A DNA stretch of 5,327 nt from Victivallales bacterium (lineage in GTDB: Bacteria; Verrucomicrobiota; Lentisphaeria; Oligosphaerales; Oligosphaeraceae). Both the position numbers and the translations under genes were made by a program. This document shows positions 5,319 to 5,327 of the stretch, one piece after another (within the stretch, counting starts at the first letter, position 1; each line of letters starts with the position of its first letter). The stretch lies in assembly GCA_017615955.1 (NCBI GenBank), contig JAFZZD010000595.1:1-5327 (forward strand), given 5' to 3'. The notes beneath the pieces are model-generated. The model saw nothing but the letters and a program-made list of their open reading frames with translations, ran no database searches and was not told where the DNA came from.

Positions 5319-5327
5319 CAGGACGTA

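Overview
The window comes from a Gram-negative bacterium. The last gene encodes a secreted outer-membrane beta-barrel with a cleavable signal peptide and a C-terminal phenylalanine, and every full-length gene whose start is visible is preceded by a purine-rich AAGGA/AGGAG Shine-Dalgarno sequence. The style (standalone TrpB2-type enzyme, alginate-export-like porin, moderate GC) would fit the PVC group, for example Lentisphaerota or Kiritimatiellota. That placement is a low-confidence impression, not something the sequence proves. All supported genes are on the + strand.

Left block (3-2152): the 3' part of a CoaD-like (phosphopantetheine adenylyltransferase fold) gene is cut by the window edge, followed by an amidohydrolase-2 family metal hydrolase (547-1428) and thiamine-phosphate synthase ThiE (1499-2152). 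The gaps are 49 and 70 nt. Each holds a GC-rich hairpin without a T-tract, so the three genes may form one transcript with structured intercistronic RNA.

Centre (2153-2492): this 340-nt gap is the most interesting part. It encodes a 27-residue leader peptide (2242-2325) with three consecutive Trp codons (2278-2286) after Ala-Phe-Tyr. It also holds mutually exclusive RNA arms: 1:2 is 2283-2288 with 2295-2300; 2:3 is 2293-2301 with 2343-2351; 3:4 is 2346-2355 with 2366-2375 plus a T-tract. This is the classical layout of ribosome-mediated tryptophan attenuation. A second, stronger intrinsic terminator (2389-2436) follows at once and shares the same TCCGCC/GGCGGA arm sequences.

Right block (2493-5220): trpB2-type tryptophan synthase beta chain, then, 28 nt later and with no terminator between, an alginate-export-like porin. 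An intrinsic terminator (5231-5263) ends the unit. The inferred picture is a two-gene Trp-responsive operon that pairs a (probably indole-using) Trp-forming enzyme with an outer-membrane channel. After the terminator only a perfect GC-rich hairpin (5296-5318) is visible before the window ends.
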